A DNA stretch of 64,000 bases from Palaemon carinicauda (lineage: Eukaryota; Arthropoda; Malacostraca; Decapoda; Palaemonidae), in NCBI RefSeq assembly GCF_036898095.1, contig NC_090725.1, positions 211,541,468 to 211,605,467 on the forward strand, in the 5' to 3' direction. Under the pieces are notes generated by a model, which did not search any database, was not told the origin of the DNA, and worked only from the letters and a program-made list of their open reading frames with translations. Of this stretch, positions 34,816 through 61,391 are shown one piece after another. The stretch's first letter is position 1. The number at the start of each line of letters is the position of its first letter. Position numbers and translations under genes: made by a program.

Positions 34816-36196
34816 TTATATTTGTTCCCTTTGCTATACACAACAAATACACGTGCTCAACATAAATAGTTTGAAGTGATTATCAAGAGTAACAATAGCC
34901 ATCTATTGATGAAATTGGCAAACTTGCATACAAATATGCTTACACAGGTTATGCACATCTATAAAATCATAATTGCTTATGTTATTTGGCATAATTTGTT
35001 TCAAAATGTTATTTTTTACTTGTCAGATATTAGATATTTTTTATATTTCTTATTATATACATAATCCTTTTACGTTTTGTATCAAGAAATACATTATCAT
35101 CTTTCGACATCATTTAAATAATTGTGAAATATCTGGTACAGCATATTGGATGGATATGTTCCCTAACAGCATACGAATTATATATAAATGCATATTCATG
35201 TGTGACAGTGTATGAAATATGGGAATTTTTCTTCATATGTTTGTGTTCGTGCACATATGAATGTATATGTATTTATACACAATTTAAAATCACTTTTGAA
35301 TATTTTTGGCTTCAACTAGTAACAAGATAAAGCACGTTTAAGATGCCATGTAAAAGTAGGATTTGTACAACATAACAATAAATAATATAATAAACTCTTC
35401 AATGCCCTAGTAAATAATAATTAAGCTAATTCATTTGGGGTTTGTGGATTACAGTATTTTTACCAAGCGTTACCGCTGGACTGACAGGGACGCCATGTAA
35501 TATACCAAGAGAGTTTTACACTTCCGAATTAAATAAAGAATAAAGAATAAGGTGTAATGTTCTTTTTGCTTGATGCGTTTAGATATAAGGTGATGCAAAA
35601 CCAAGTGTTTGATAGATCATGGAAAGCCCTCTTCCTCTATACTAACAGTCTTCACATTTCTTGAATTTTTCTTTTTCAGTTCTTTTCTACGTTTATTTTG
35701 CGAAATGAACAATTATGTATCGAAGGGGATTAAAGAAAGAACTTGAATTATATTTGCATGCGGGGCTCAGCAATTGATATTAATACTTTATATCTAAAGC
35801 ACCATCGAATTATAAAAACTAATCAAAACAGTAATGGGGACGTCTCTCATTTATTTCGGGAGTGTGTTTCAATTTATAGCTGATTATTGTCGAGAACTCT
35901 TGATTTTTCGGAAGTACTCCTTGGTATCTACTGGTATCGACATTACATAGTCTGTCTTTTGTTTACGATTAAAAACGGGTAAATAATGCCTATCTAACTT
36001 GAGAAACGCCAGCGCTTCCGTTTACTAATGAATTATCGGGTTTGTCGGCCGCCTAGGTCTCCGAGTATGGTAGGGGTCCAACGTTGGATGGTTTCATGGT
36101 GTTTTGGGGGTTAAGGAATCTATATATCAAGATGTTTTATTTTGATTTCCTGATAATTCCAATCGGGTAAAGGCTAAAAGACTTTTGAGTTATGTT
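34816..36196. other. Unassigned stretch downstream of the host gene
   Basis: AT-rich with no recognised element. Several short open frames (34876-35330) have no domain. Confidence 0.4.
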
Positions 36197-36202
36197 TTTA
36201 TT
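36197..36202 (-). terminator. Possible polyadenylation signal of the host gene
   Basis: AATAAA on the minus strand about 210 bp after the stop codon; another lies at 36136-36141. In AT-rich DNA this is weak evidence. Confidence 0.35.
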
Positions 36203-36308
36203 ACTGTGGAAATTTGTCAAGTAATGGATGTGTCAGGTCCTTGATTATTTAACCGTGCTCCTCGCTTAAATCAAGCTTCAGTTAAAATGGACCTTCATTC
36301 CCCTCTCG

Positions 36309-36327
36309 CCCCCCCCCCCCCCCCCCC
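36309..36327. repeat. Poly-C tract
   Basis: A run of 19 C followed by 7 A, in the predicted 3' UTR of the host gene, where it would be G-rich in the mRNA. Confidence 0.95.
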
Positions 36328-36412
36328 AAAAAAATATTCTTCGCTGAAACCATCTCGTTCTCTTCCCTCGGGTGTCGTACCGACCTACCGTTCACCTATA
36401 ATCAGTGCCATT

Positions 36413-48068
<11,656 letters not shown>

Positions 48069-48219
48069 TGTTCGATCTAGAAGCAAAGTAAAATAAATTG
48101 GAGAGTAAGTTTGCAAGCATATGAGCAAATGAGGAATTTGGCAAAGGAATTTTAAACAATTAGAAAAAATAATACATAAGGAAAACTTATGTATATGGAT
48201 GTTTTATGTATATAGTATT

Positions 48220-48509
48220 TATGCATGTATATATACATATGCACACACACATATATATGTATATATATATGAATATGTATACACACATATATATATACAG
48301 TATATATATGTATATATACATATATATGTATATATGTGTGTGTGAGTGTGTATTTATATATACATAAGCATATTCATATGCATACATATTGATATAACGA
48401 ATAAATCAGTCATGATTCACATAGTTTATTAACTTTTACTAGCATTATCTATATCTGTACTTATACATATACATACATATATATGTATATATATATTTAT
48501 ATATATATG

Positions 48510-48560
<51 letters not shown>

Positions 48561-48607
48561 GCATAATGTACTGTATTTATGCATGCATATATTTATGTAT
48601 ATATATG

Positions 48608-48656
<49 letters not shown>

Positions 48657-48680
48657 TATACAGTACATATATATGTGTGA
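48220..48680. repeat. (TA)n, (CA)n, (TATG)n cluster upstream of exon 1
   Basis: Mosaic microsatellite 150-600 bp upstream of the predicted start. Confidence 0.93.
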
Positions 48681-49014
48681 GAGTAGCCATACATTGACTT
48701 CAACCCCTATATGCAAATATTTCACTGCCAAAATTTTATTATCGCTGTTACGTTTCATTGTATTAGGCTACCTGTTATATTGGAAAATGGATTGTTGCTA
48801 AAAGAAAAAAAAAAAAAACCTTTCTCCTCCACTTCCTCATATATTACCATAGCTTAACAGTAATTATTGTATCATATGGATATTGCTCATATTTCTCTTT
48901 CTTCGACTATTTTATATTCTTTGCATCTAATTAACTTGAAAATATTCATAGTTCGAGACGCAATGGGCAAACGCTTATGATGATGAAACGCAAGAATGAG
49001 GGACCTACAAAGCA
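48681..49014. other. Unassigned gap
   Basis: No feature recognised apart from an A run at 48803-48818. Confidence 0.5.
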
Positions 49015-49064
<50 letters not shown>

Positions 49065-49081
49065 TAATAATAATAATAATA
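49015..49081. repeat. (AAT)n microsatellite
   Basis: About 22 AAT units with one AAC variant. Confidence 0.95.
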
Positions 49082-49938
49082 TAGATGAAGTGGATAATAA
49101 AAAGAAAGAGACCAGGGAAAGCCACAATAATTTTAAAACACTTGGCTGTCCATAACTGTCAAGGTGATATCGTTTGCAGTGCTTTTTACTGATGTGACCG
49201 TATGATTTATCCCACACTATTGCCTTTAAGTCAATTTAAATGTTAATCTTCTCTTAACACTGGATCTTCCACACCTCCCTGACCTTAATTGTCTCTACGC
49301 TCTGTTCTTCAGCTATAATTCCATGTTTATGGGTTGGTATGAACAGTTTCTAACCCGCAACCTAACTGACGTGGTCGACATGTGGTCGTTATGAAATTTA
49401 TTTTATTTTTACAACTAGCGTATTTGGTCATGGTGTCAGAACCAACACTACAGAATACAGGCTAAGGAGGGAAGCCGAGGTATAGTACATCAGTTTAAAG
49501 AGGAAACCAAGTTACTGAAATTGACGGTTTCCAGTAATAATAATTTTATACACGGTAGGTCAGTATTTTTTGCAATAATAATGGTAAAATCATCTTCTCG
49601 TGTCCACTAATATTTTCTTGTGCTTTGTATATATAAAGCTATGAATAAGGTCCATATTTTTCAGTTTTTTCCTCAACTTCTTAGAATGCTATTTAAAATT
49701 CTATACTGACCTGTTTGCTTTTATGGTTTTAAATTGAATTTGCTATTACAATCTATTTATAGCAAATGATATATGTGCCAATGACCTTTGATGTAGGGAT
49801 GCTAGCAAAAACAAAATCAATCAATCAATTTACAAAAGTACTTCTCCCATTACCCGTAACTAGAATAACCGAATAATTAATCTTCTGTATCTTCTATTAG
49901 CCTGGTCCTGCTTGGATGCAAAGGAATCATATGAAGAG

Positions 49939-49940
<2 letters not shown>
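49082..49940. other. Mostly unassigned; LINE-like (AATC)n terminus at 49800-49830
   Basis: The only recognisable part is AGGGATGCTAGCAAAAACAA followed by (AATC)n, similar to 29090-29124, which suggests the 3' end of a LINE on the plus strand. The upstream sequence has no coding motif. Confidence 0.4.
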
Positions 49941-50160
<220 letters not shown>

Positions 50161-50227
50161 GGTTGTGTGTATGCGTTTGACCAAGGAAAGCGTAAGTAGA
50201 TGATATATATAATAGATATATATGTAC

Positions 50228-50228
50228 A

Positions 50229-50262
<34 letters not shown>

Positions 50263-50905
50263 GTTATTATAATTACTAGCCAAGCTACAACCCTAGTTGG
50301 AAAAGCAAGATGCTATAAGCCCAAGGGCTCCAACAGGAAAAAATAGCCCAGTGAGGAAAGGAAATAAGGAAATAAATAAATGATGAGAATAAATCAACAA
50401 TAAATCATTCTAAAAACAGTAGCAATGTCAAAACAGATATGTCCTATATAAACTACTAACAACGTCAAAAACAGATGTCATATATAAACTATAAAAAGAC
50501 TCGTGTCAGCCTGTTCAACATAAAAGATTTGCTGCAACTTTGAACTTTTGAAGTTCTACTGATTCAACTACCCAATTAGAAAGATCATTCCACAACTTGG
50601 TCACAGCTGGAATAAAACTTCTAGAATACTGTGTAGTATTGAGCCTCGTGATGGAAAAAGCCTGACTATTAGAATTAACTGCCGGCCTAGTATTGCGAAC
50701 TGGATGGAACTGTCCAGGAAGATCTGAATGTAAAGGATGGTCAGAATTATGAAAAATCTTATGCAACATGCATAATGAACTAATTGAACGACGGTGCCAA
50801 AGATTAATATCTAGATCAGGAATAAGAAATTTAATCGACCGTAAGTTTCTGTCCAACAAATTAAGATGAGAATCAGCAGCTGAAGACAGACAGGAGAACA
50901 ATACT
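50228..50905 (-). mobile_element. LINE-A copy 2, 3' end
   Basis: Read on the minus strand: a coding C-terminus (50901-50515), a 3' UTR with a tandem duplicated TATATAAACTA unit (50440-50495), and the shared SINE-A tail with (AAT)n at 50262-50228. It is 5'-truncated near 50905. Confidence 0.85.
50515..50901 (-). pseudogene. LINE-A ORF2 C-terminal 128 residues
   Basis: An open, undamaged C-terminal tail with LWHRRSISSLCMLHKIFHNS and FIPAVTKLWNDLSNWVVESV, typical of the end of Jockey/CR1-like reverse transcriptase proteins in arthropods. It ends in a natural stop followed by the 3' UTR. 5'-truncated, so not functional. Confidence 0.85.
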
Positions 50906-50939
50906 TATGAATGCTTATATGCGGGGGATATGTTATATT

Positions 50940-51721
<782 letters not shown>

Positions 51722-53677
51722 CATCATCATCATCTTCATCAGGCGTTAATAGGCCACTCCAGAACAAAGGCCTTAGACATGTCCTACCACTTGCGTCTGT
51801 TTATGGTCTTTCTATGCCAGTCCACACTCTTATTTCTTAGTTCGTCAATCCATCGTCTTCTGTTCCTTAACCTGCTTCTTTTGCAATCTCTAGGAACTTA
51901 TTCTATTACTTTTAATTTCCATTTGTTATCTGTCATTCTCATTATATGTCCTGCCCATTTTCTCACATCTTGTTTGAATATCACTTACTTTAGTTTGCTT
52001 TCGTGCCCATGTTGCTCATTTTCTGTATCTTAGTACTATCACCATCATTTTTTTTTCTATAGCTCTTTGAATTGTAACTAACTTTTTATTTCATAAGAAT
52101 TTAGGAAGCCTCTAAGTTTCTGATGCATAAATCAAAACTAGTAGGACCATCTGATTAAATACTTTTGTTTTTAGAGTAGTGACATTTTACTTTTCATAAT
52201 CCCATTTGGGTTACCAAATGCTCTCCATCCCAAGCTTATTCTTCTTTTAATTTCGGTTTCATGTCATGGGAAACTCTTACTGTCTGACCTAAGTACGTAT
52301 ATTTATTAACAATCTCTAGAGGTTCGTCCATAACTCTTATTTGTTGTCTCTCTGCATTTCCATTGAACATTATCTTAGTTTTACTCATATTCATTTTCAA
52401 TCCTACATTTTTGCTTTCTCTATTCAAATCTTTTATCATCTTTTGTAATTCCTCCTATGATTTGCGAAACAAAATTATGTCATCTGCAAATGTCAAGTGG
52501 TTAAGATATTCCCCATTAATATTGATGCATCCTTTTCCCAATCTAAATTCTCAAAAAAAAAGAAAAGAAAAAAAAAACTTCTTTTAGGCATGCTGTGAAT
52601 AATGTAGGAAAGATATGGTCTCCCTGTCTAATCCTAAATCAGAATGTTCTCACTTTCTTTATGTAGTTTTAGTATTACTCTACTTCCTGAAGAGATATCT
52701 TCGAGTGTTCTAACTTAAAATTCATATATTCCTTATCTTTGAAGGGCTTTCATAACTGCTGGAGTTTTGACAGAATCAAAAGCTTTCTCATAGTCTATAA
52801 ATGTCATACATAGTGATTTTTCCATTTGTTGGTTAATTACATGGATATGGTCAGTTGTTGAATACCCACTTCTAAAGCCTGCCTGTTCTCTTGGTTAAAT
52901 AAGTTCTAGCTGTCTTTCTATTCGGCCTAATATGACTTTTGTGAATATTTTGTATATTACTAAGAGTAAACTTATTGGGCAGTAATTTTTCAGGTCTTTT
53001 GTGTGTCTCATTTTGTGAATTAGTAAAATGATAGAGTTTTTCCTAGATGTATATTTAAAGCATTCTTGCAGACATTTGGTGTAAAGCTCAGCGAGTTTTA
53101 CTACCATGATGTATCCTCCATATAGTATTAAATCAATTCTTCGGCCAGCTTTTGCTCCTTTGCCTCTTATCATGCCTTTTAATGCTTTCTTGACTTCTAC
53201 TTTTACATTTGCTACCGGCTCAGGTGTTTCATTATTTTTTTTTTTTTTTAGAAAATTATTTCTTTTACACTATTGCATAACATTGTATAGAAATCCTCTG
53301 CAATTTTTACTATTCCATCTCTATTGTTGATAATATTCCCCTTTTCATCCTTGAAAGCAAACATCTGCTGGCACCCTGTTCCAAGTTTTCTTTTCATCAT
53401 GTTGATACTTCTTCATTTCTTTAGTGTTTCCTCAATTTCGAAGTGGTTGTGTTAACGAATATCTTAGGTTTTTAGTTTTGTTCATTGTTTTGCATAGTTC
53501 TGCTAATATTATTTCATCTCTCTTGGATTTTACCCTCACTTCCAATCTTTTCTTTATTAGTTTTTTTTTTCTGATAGTTTTAATCTTGTTTAGGAACTTT
53601 TCTCCAATTTCTTTTGCTCATTCCAATACAAATCTAGTTAAATTGCTGTTCATTTCTTCTTTACTTGGAAACAATTA

Positions 53678-53680
<3 letters not shown>
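51722..53680 (-). mobile_element. RTE-2 copy f, longest copy
   Basis: About 1.96 kb on the minus strand. The 3' end at 51722 (CATCATCATCTTCATCAGGC) follows a (TA)n/(TG)n tract. It includes C-terminal coding (51990-52150), the YTYLGQTVRV region (52236-52439), a motif A-like region with EKAFDS near 52790, and reverse transcriptase start (52895-53173). The 5' end stops at another (TA)n (53682). All frames are broken. Confidence 0.8.
52895..53173 (-). pseudogene. RTE-2 copy f reverse transcriptase, N-terminal piece
   Basis: A 92-residue frame with SIILLIHKMRHTKDLKNYCP followed by ISLLLVIYKIFTKVILGRIE, motif 1-2 of non-LTR reverse transcriptases (usual KGD and NYRPISLL). It ends before motif A, which lies in another frame near 52790. 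Confidence 0.8.
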
Positions 53681-53681
<1 letters not shown>

Positions 53682-53717
<36 letters not shown>

Positions 53718-53812
53718 ATGTTACATATATATATTATAGATGTTACAGTATATGTGTGTGTTATACAGATATTTATGTAATATACATATGTTATACATAT
53801 ATTATGTATTTA

Positions 53813-53872
<60 letters not shown>

Positions 53873-53932
53873 AGAATACATATATATATGTGATATATAT
53901 ATATATATATATGTAAGAATACATATATATAT

Positions 53933-53977
<45 letters not shown>

Positions 53978-54007
53978 ATATACATATTTACATATGTGTA
54001 TATATGT

Positions 54008-54052
<45 letters not shown>
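53682..54052. repeat. (TA)n microsatellite cluster
   Basis: TA and TATG blocks with a duplicated 50-bp island (TGTAAGAATACATATATATG at about 53869 and again at 53912). Confidence 0.93.
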
Positions 54053-54055
<3 letters not shown>

Positions 54056-55586
54056 AGATTTTTAGTCACTAGGTCCTGCTTCACATTTTACGGTGTCATT
54101 GTTTATTGCCATGAAGTTAACTATTCATTAATGTTCGGGCTCTAGGGCTTTTTCAGTTCCAATGATAGATCTGAAAGCCCGAAATAAGACTACAGTTTCA
54201 ATTTTTTTCTTTTTTTTTTCTTTTTTATCCCATAACTGTCCAACGGAGCCTCCCGGTTTACAATGTCTGGGCAATATGGAATTCGTCAGGTATTAAACGA
54301 GAAAGCAATAAAAAGCTGAGAAAATGAATGGTGAATATAGATATACATGAGTAAGAACTCTTACTATTAGTTTAAGAGTCGTAAACAAGTCTTTATGAAT
54401 ATTTGTTCCAAATGCAAGTGTATCTTAGGGTGTTCTTTTTTTTCAGATTGTCATGCGACCAGGCTTGAGAACCAACATTGAAATTGCAGAAGACATATGA
54501 CGAACTTGGGGTCATGTATAAAGTGCAGGTAAATTTTTTAATCTCACATGTCGCTGTTTTTCTTGATCATATTCTTCGATACATGTCATCCAGTTGTGAT
54601 CTGAATTTATCCTGGGGTAGCTTATTGAACTTCCAAGTGGCCAATTTATTTTGGTATCAAATTGTTTCCCCTAAATAAAGATACCTTCATTAGATACGTC
54701 TGAAATTTGTGCAAGAACGAATCTTTAGCGAGTTCATGCAACAGTCCTACGCATGGTGCTCATGGGTGGTGAAATTCTACTAAAATGAATTCCCCTGAAT
54801 TCATAAACTGTGCCATTCACCTTCGTAGTTTTGAATGCTAAAGTAGGCTGTAATATGTGATAAGCAAAATTTCGAATGGCAAGAAATTTGGCGCTATAAC
54901 TTTCCATATTAAAGAAATCTCGAAATAACAAATTATGGGTTTTTTAAATTGCAAAATTTGACACTTTTCCTATTGTTTTTATCTTACGCAGTTTTTGTTT
55001 CGCGTGTGTTTGCCCTTATTTATGATAGTATTTTCTATGAGCAGCTTTCTTATGTGAAAAATATTGGTTAGTAGAGAAGCTTATGATTGTTGAGGAAATA
55101 GATGAAATGTTACATCAATCCGCTGTGGGCAAAAATGTAGCCTATGGTGCCTTTTTATTTTAATTCAGTTTAATATAATTATTCATATTAGAAAATTCCT
55201 CATGGTGTATGCCGTCCTTATCCTTCCATCCTCAACAATTTAGTTTATGGGAAAAAATAGATATATTTTGTCTGCTTATCGTATAACATTAGTGGTGCAA
55301 TATTGTGGTGCAATATTTATATCTTTTTTTTTTATCAAATAACGTAATTTTTTAGGCATACTGTCTAGGCTTGGTTTAAGCGAACTTAATAGCTCTCATA
55401 AATTAGGTTCTTGGAGAGAAAGACATTAAAACCCCCTTGGATAATACTTTTTGGAGCCGTAATTCTTGTGTAAGATTTTTTTTTTTTTTGTAAATTTATT
55501 TATAATGACTCCGTATTCTAAACTTTTAGACATAGGTTGTAAAGCTATTACAAGTAGACCTATTAATTTTTTTACTTATATATAGG
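54053..55586. other. Unassigned stretch
   Basis: AT-rich, with T runs at 54200-54225 and 55478-55490. No gene, RNA or repeat recognised. Confidence 0.45.
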
Positions 55587-56190
<604 letters not shown>

Positions 56191-56192
56191 AC

Positions 56193-56235
<43 letters not shown>
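56191..56235. repeat. (AAT)n microsatellite
   Basis: About 15 AAT units. Confidence 0.95.
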
Positions 56236-56237
<2 letters not shown>

Positions 56238-56740
56238 TAATAAATGGTCACATTAGTGTGGGATTACTCTCATAAGGACGGACAAGGTGATATACGCACA
56301 TCGACTAGACGTCACCCTGGTCAATAAGACAACGAAGAAATATCGCTCATAGATGTCGCGGTGCCAAGGGACTCAAGAGTGGAAGATAAGTGGAGGGAGA
56401 AAATAGAAAAATACCAAGACTTACGAATTGAATTAAGAAGGCTATGAAATATGCAAGCAGAATTGAGCCCAGTAATCATAGGAGCATTCGGGATCATACT
56501 TAGAGCATCGAAAAGGAGTCTTGAGAAAGTAGGAGCCGTTATAGCCACAGGACTTTGTGCAGAAGAGCGTGCTACTTAGAACAGCACATATAGTGAGGAA
56601 AGTGATGGATTCCTATGGAAGTTGGATGCAATCTGGAACCCCGCACTATAAACCATCAGTCTCGTGAAACTGATTAACAAAAAAGTTTATGAAGATGATT
56701 GTGGAGATGATAGAATCAAATTATACAAAAAGCAAGTAAA
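56236..56740 (+). mobile_element. LINE-E fragment, ORF2 C-terminus
   Basis: Plus-strand translation with a few stops gives EISLIDVAVPRDSRVEDKWR, then KIEKYQDLRIELRRL and SPVIIGAFGIILRASKRSLE. This is the C-terminal tail of a LINE reverse transcriptase family that is common in invertebrates and distinct from LINE-A to LINE-D. Both ends are lost. Confidence 0.72.
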
Positions 56741-56892
56741 ACAATCCCAAGGTTAAGGTTATAACGATTTCTTGACTACATTCCCTACGTAGAGCAAATT
56801 GAAAGGCGGACCTGGATCTTAGTAGGGTGTTAACTGTAAAATCTCCATTAGCCGCTGGCCTGTTCGTCACGATTGCATCATTCAATTCCACA

Positions 56893-56893
<1 letters not shown>
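56741..56893. other. Unassigned gap
   Basis: Short stretch between LINE-E and a (CT)n tract. Confidence 0.5.
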
Positions 56894-56948
<55 letters not shown>

Positions 56949-57030
56949 TAATATATGTATATATACACATATATAATATATGTATAAATACACATATATA
57001 ATATATGTATAAATACACATATATAATATA
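56894..57030. repeat. (CT)n followed by (CA)n and TA-rich repeats
   Basis: CT run at 56894-56937, then a thrice-repeated unit ATATATAATATATGTATAAA (about 28 bp period) to 57030. Confidence 0.93.
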
Positions 57031-57238
57031 TGTATGTACATTAGTCAGGGCCACCCTTACTACCTTGGTTTGCAGTGAACGATTAGGCTAAAGTCTCCCA
57101 ACATCACCAATCCAATCTGCAGTGACCACCGTGGTGATGAAAATGACCAAACCCCAAACATGACTAAGCACATGTCTGAGGCCTTTCGTCCTGCAGTGGA
57201 CTATAAATGGCTGCATGTGTTGTTGCTGTTGCATATGC
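57031..57238 (+). mobile_element. SINE-D copy 2
   Basis: Inverted relative to copies at 11577 and 61390. Its TTGTTGTTGCTG end (57218-57232) faces the (TA)n at 57239. Landmarks: AGTCAGGGCCACCC at one end, CTGCAGTGGACTATAAATGG near the other. Confidence 0.7.
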
Positions 57239-57351
57239 AGTATACATATATAGTCATACAGAGTATACATTCAGTATATATATTATATATGTATTATATA
57301 TATATGTATGTTTACTCAGTATAATATATGTATATATATAATGCACTCACA

Positions 57352-57438
<87 letters not shown>

Positions 57439-57511
57439 AATAAATGTAATATATATGTTATACTTGTTTCAAGATATGTATGCATATACGTATATATACA
57501 CATACATGCAC

Positions 57512-57560
<49 letters not shown>

Positions 57561-57610
57561 TATATATGTGTGTGTGCGTGTGTGTGTATGTGTGTGTATG
57601 TATGTATGGT
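57239..57610. repeat. (TA)n, (TATG)n, (TG)n cluster
   Basis: Several TA blocks with a unique island at 57433-57480. Confidence 0.93.
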
Positions 57611-58102
57611 TGTATGTATATCAGTACATAGATTTGTAAAAGTCCAAATTTTGTTATCAATTTCCTCTTCATACGTAATAAGAAAACAAAATAGTTCACT
57701 AAATTATTATCTTTATGTAGTTTAATGGAATTGATTGAATGATATTTCTCTAGCAGAGAAACGGCTTCTCTAGTGAAATCACTCAAATCGTAGTTTGTTT
57801 GTCGAATACCAAAATAAATGGAAAAGTTTTTACTTTATAAGTCTTACATATCAAGTTGTCTTAATGGTGTCTACTACCTTTCTATTTTTTTATTAGAATA
57901 GTTTTTTCTTATTTTTTTTTCTTTATTTTTTTCTTTGTACCTACTGTATATGTTATTTGGCTTTTATTCTTTCTTCAACTATGGAAGACAACTGCACCAG
58001 TCTCTGATCTTAGCAGTAGTCTGTAATTTGCTAAATTTCTGAGAAAATATAACCTACCTAATTCAGGCTTTAAAATTTGCTTTATTTTAGCCACACTACT
58101 TA
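57611..58102. other. Unassigned stretch
   Basis: AT-rich; T-rich run at 57880-57940. Nothing recognised. Confidence 0.45.
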
Positions 58103-58300
<198 letters not shown>

Positions 58301-58303
<3 letters not shown>

Positions 58304-60752
58304 ACCTTTTGGTGGGTATTCAATAGGGATTTCAACAGTTTTTATTTAATTACCATGGATTCTTTTCACCCATTTGATCATTATGATTGTCAGGGTAATG
58401 AATCATATACATTTTCAGACAGATATCTTTTCCTGTTTCAGCTATTTTGAACTTTGGGAAAGTTTTCTCGTAACTAAAGAAGTTATACGGTAGTATGACG
58501 AGTTTTGCACCTGAGCAAGAAAGGTACAATTAATCATGTTCATATCCGTGTTACCAGAACCTGCATTGGCTGTTATACCATTCAACTGATATTTTTTCTT
58601 GGCAATTGTTAAATAATAATACCAATGAAGCTGCCAAACATCGAGGAGTTTTCTTCATTCATAGAGGATGACTAGTGAAATCATCGTCTTCAATTGCCAC
58701 GAAATTTCTTTCTTATGAGGCTATTGTGGGCATTTGGGCAGTCCTTGTGCTACTGGGAATAAGTAGGTCAGACCCTGAAGAGTTGGGGCACGAGCGGTCA
58801 CCGATACAGAAGGTACGGTGTTAGCGCCCGCAAGGACCACGGACAGTTAACGTGGTTTCCAAGAGAGTTCATCTTTTATGCTTATCGGAATTTATTATTG
58901 AGAAATGCGTTCCTGTTGGTATTAAAAGTAGGACAGTAATGAAAATAAGGAAGCAAAGTTATAATCGAAAAACTTATGAATGTTAAAAAATTCAATGGAG
59001 TTTCTATATTTCCAAACTAATATAGTATTATTTCTTTTATATAAAGAGGGAAAACTGAACGGAGATAACTACTCAGATATCGACAGATTTTCCTTCTTAA
59101 AAGGATATTGATAATGAAAGGTTGTCTAATCAAGAAGATATATATAAATGAACATCATCCTTGATTACTGGGTATGTTTAGCCAGTGCGTACTGTACTCT
59201 AGAGATCCATATTGTATTTAGCGGTGCGGTCTCACATTACCCAATACTGCATACAGTGCATTGCTAATCCAAATCTAAGAAACATTGCAAAGATTCTGCA
59301 GCACTTAGACTACTTCATTTATTTATTGTCTCGTTATATTTTATTTGATCTAAATTTGATTTCCCACGTGTAATTATCTCTTTATGTAGTTATTTTATTG
59401 TTGGTAATAACATTCAAGTCCATAATATATACAGTAGAAAGGTTGAATAATGTCAAATCAATGGCATATTCACTGTGGGTTAGCGATTAACTCAGGCGCA
59501 ACTCAAAGAATGTCGAAAAGAACTTTGAGATGTACTACGAAGACTTATTTTCGCCCAAGGGGATGGTGGGCGGAGATTTAGAAAGAAACGGGAGAGACGG
59601 CGTACCTTATTGCATGTCAACATAACGGAAGGTTCTCGCCTTGTGGCACCCCGCAGTGATAGACGTCGCTCTTGCTTTAGTTGTCAACATCTTGGAGATG
59701 CTCTTCAAACAATACGGTCACGAGCAAGAGTTGGCAACAGCCTCAACTTCAATTACGACCCCACCCATATACGCCTTCGCGTCATATCTTTGATGGATTG
59801 TGAAACATGCCCTATCTAAGGAACACTTAAAGATATACGCTTTCATAGATCATGGAGCCGCTCCAGCGCAAATGAATGATAATGGCTGGACGTCGTAATA
59901 ACTGGTACAAAGTGATGTGCGGCGTTTCGCAACCAATCTTATTATTTGTTTTGTCAACAGATGGCTAAATGCACGGTGTTAACAGCAGTGTCGTTCATCT
60001 TCTCTTGCCGTGTTCGAATTTATTCATTTTAATTAAAAGTTTTTTTTTATGTGTCGATAGTAAATCATTTACTTTTGTAATTGTTTTTTAGCATGTTCAA
60101 CAGATGCCAACATTTTATCTTTTAATAAAATTATCTTAATCTTACCTTGCAATCAAAATTATTAGCCCAAAACTACCACAGATGTAGGATATATGACATC
60201 AGTTTATTGCGCAAGTAAACATAATTATGTTCACTTAAAAAAAAAATATTCTAACAGTATAAATAAACAAACATCATTTAGGCTTCTGACAGGTTTCTCA
60301 CTTTGCAACAAAACAGTCTCTTCATCAAAATTGCTTTACATTCTTTCCTCACATTTATGGAGAATTAGGAATAAGTTAACTTTAATGCTTCTTGCCATTA
60401 CTTCAATGGCCACTCCTAAATTGTCTTGATTGCGCCATTGCGTCGTCAGGAAATATAGCTGGTAAGTTTTGATAGCATTGAAGCAGATTTGTTTTTGTAT
60501 TTATCATTAGGAAATCAAACATCAGAAATTTAAGAATAATATAGCAAGTGACACTTGTAAAATTAGTCAGTGGTATATCGGATGCAAGAATTCGTTATAA
60601 CACAAGTAAAGCCTAGAATAGACCATGTTCATTTCTGAATAAAACAAAAGTGCCAATGGGGGCCTCTTTTGCAATTAATGCTCCTTTCACATCATTTTTC
60701 TTTTACTTGTGGGAGCATGCTAAGTTAGCAGCCTTTTGACTTGACACAGTCC

Positions 60753-60754
<2 letters not shown>
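58301..60754. other. Unassigned stretch with a GC-richer island
   Basis: Mostly anonymous AT-rich DNA. 59470-59830 is noticeably more GC-rich and includes a 69-residue plus-strand frame (59610-59819), but no domain, splice context or repeat match was recognised. Confidence 0.4.

Positions 60755-60806
<52 letters not shown>
60755..60806. repeat. (AAT)n microsatellite
   Basis: About 17 AAT units. An inverse (ATT)n follows 50 bp later. Confidence 0.95.
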
Positions 60807-60856
60807 TACAACTATTAAAAGATACTAATTTGATTTTATAGTATTGTATGGACAGC

Positions 60857-60863
60857 TTTATTA

Positions 60864-60906
<43 letters not shown>
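60857..60906. repeat. (ATT)n microsatellite
   Basis: About 17 ATT units, the reverse complement of the preceding tract. The two could pair as a large hairpin. Confidence 0.95.
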
Positions 60907-60909
<3 letters not shown>

Positions 60910-61227
60910 ACCTAAAATGAAATTTTTTATTTGTGATAGAATTGGTGGCTAGTTAGTAATAGAAAAGGAATAAGATAAGCTTCCCCAGAAAAGGACAGAT
61001 TTACATTATTTCTTCCTGACCTTTTTAGGCTTAGTTTCTCACAATCATGGATATTCTCGTTCTTATCAATTACCGGATAACCATGGTGTGATCGAACATT
61101 CTGATGTTTAGTAGAAGTAGAGTGGGGCATCGGTTAAGAGGTTAGGAAAAAAGATTTGCATTGTTGGGAAAAAGGTCTCTTAGTTGCTAGACAGTCTCCT
61201 ACGGGACAGAATAGAGTAGTATTATAT
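60907..61227. other. Unassigned gap
   Basis: No feature recognised. Confidence 0.5.
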
Positions 61228-61261
61228 CATGTATGTATATACATATGTATATACATATATA

Positions 61262-61297
<36 letters not shown>

Positions 61298-61308
61298 TAT
61301 GTATATAT

Positions 61309-61389
<81 letters not shown>
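61228..61389. repeat. (TA)n-(CA)n microsatellite
   Basis: TA blocks around a CA block (61309-61326), ending at SINE-D copy 3. Confidence 0.95.
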
Positions 61390-61391
<2 letters not shown>

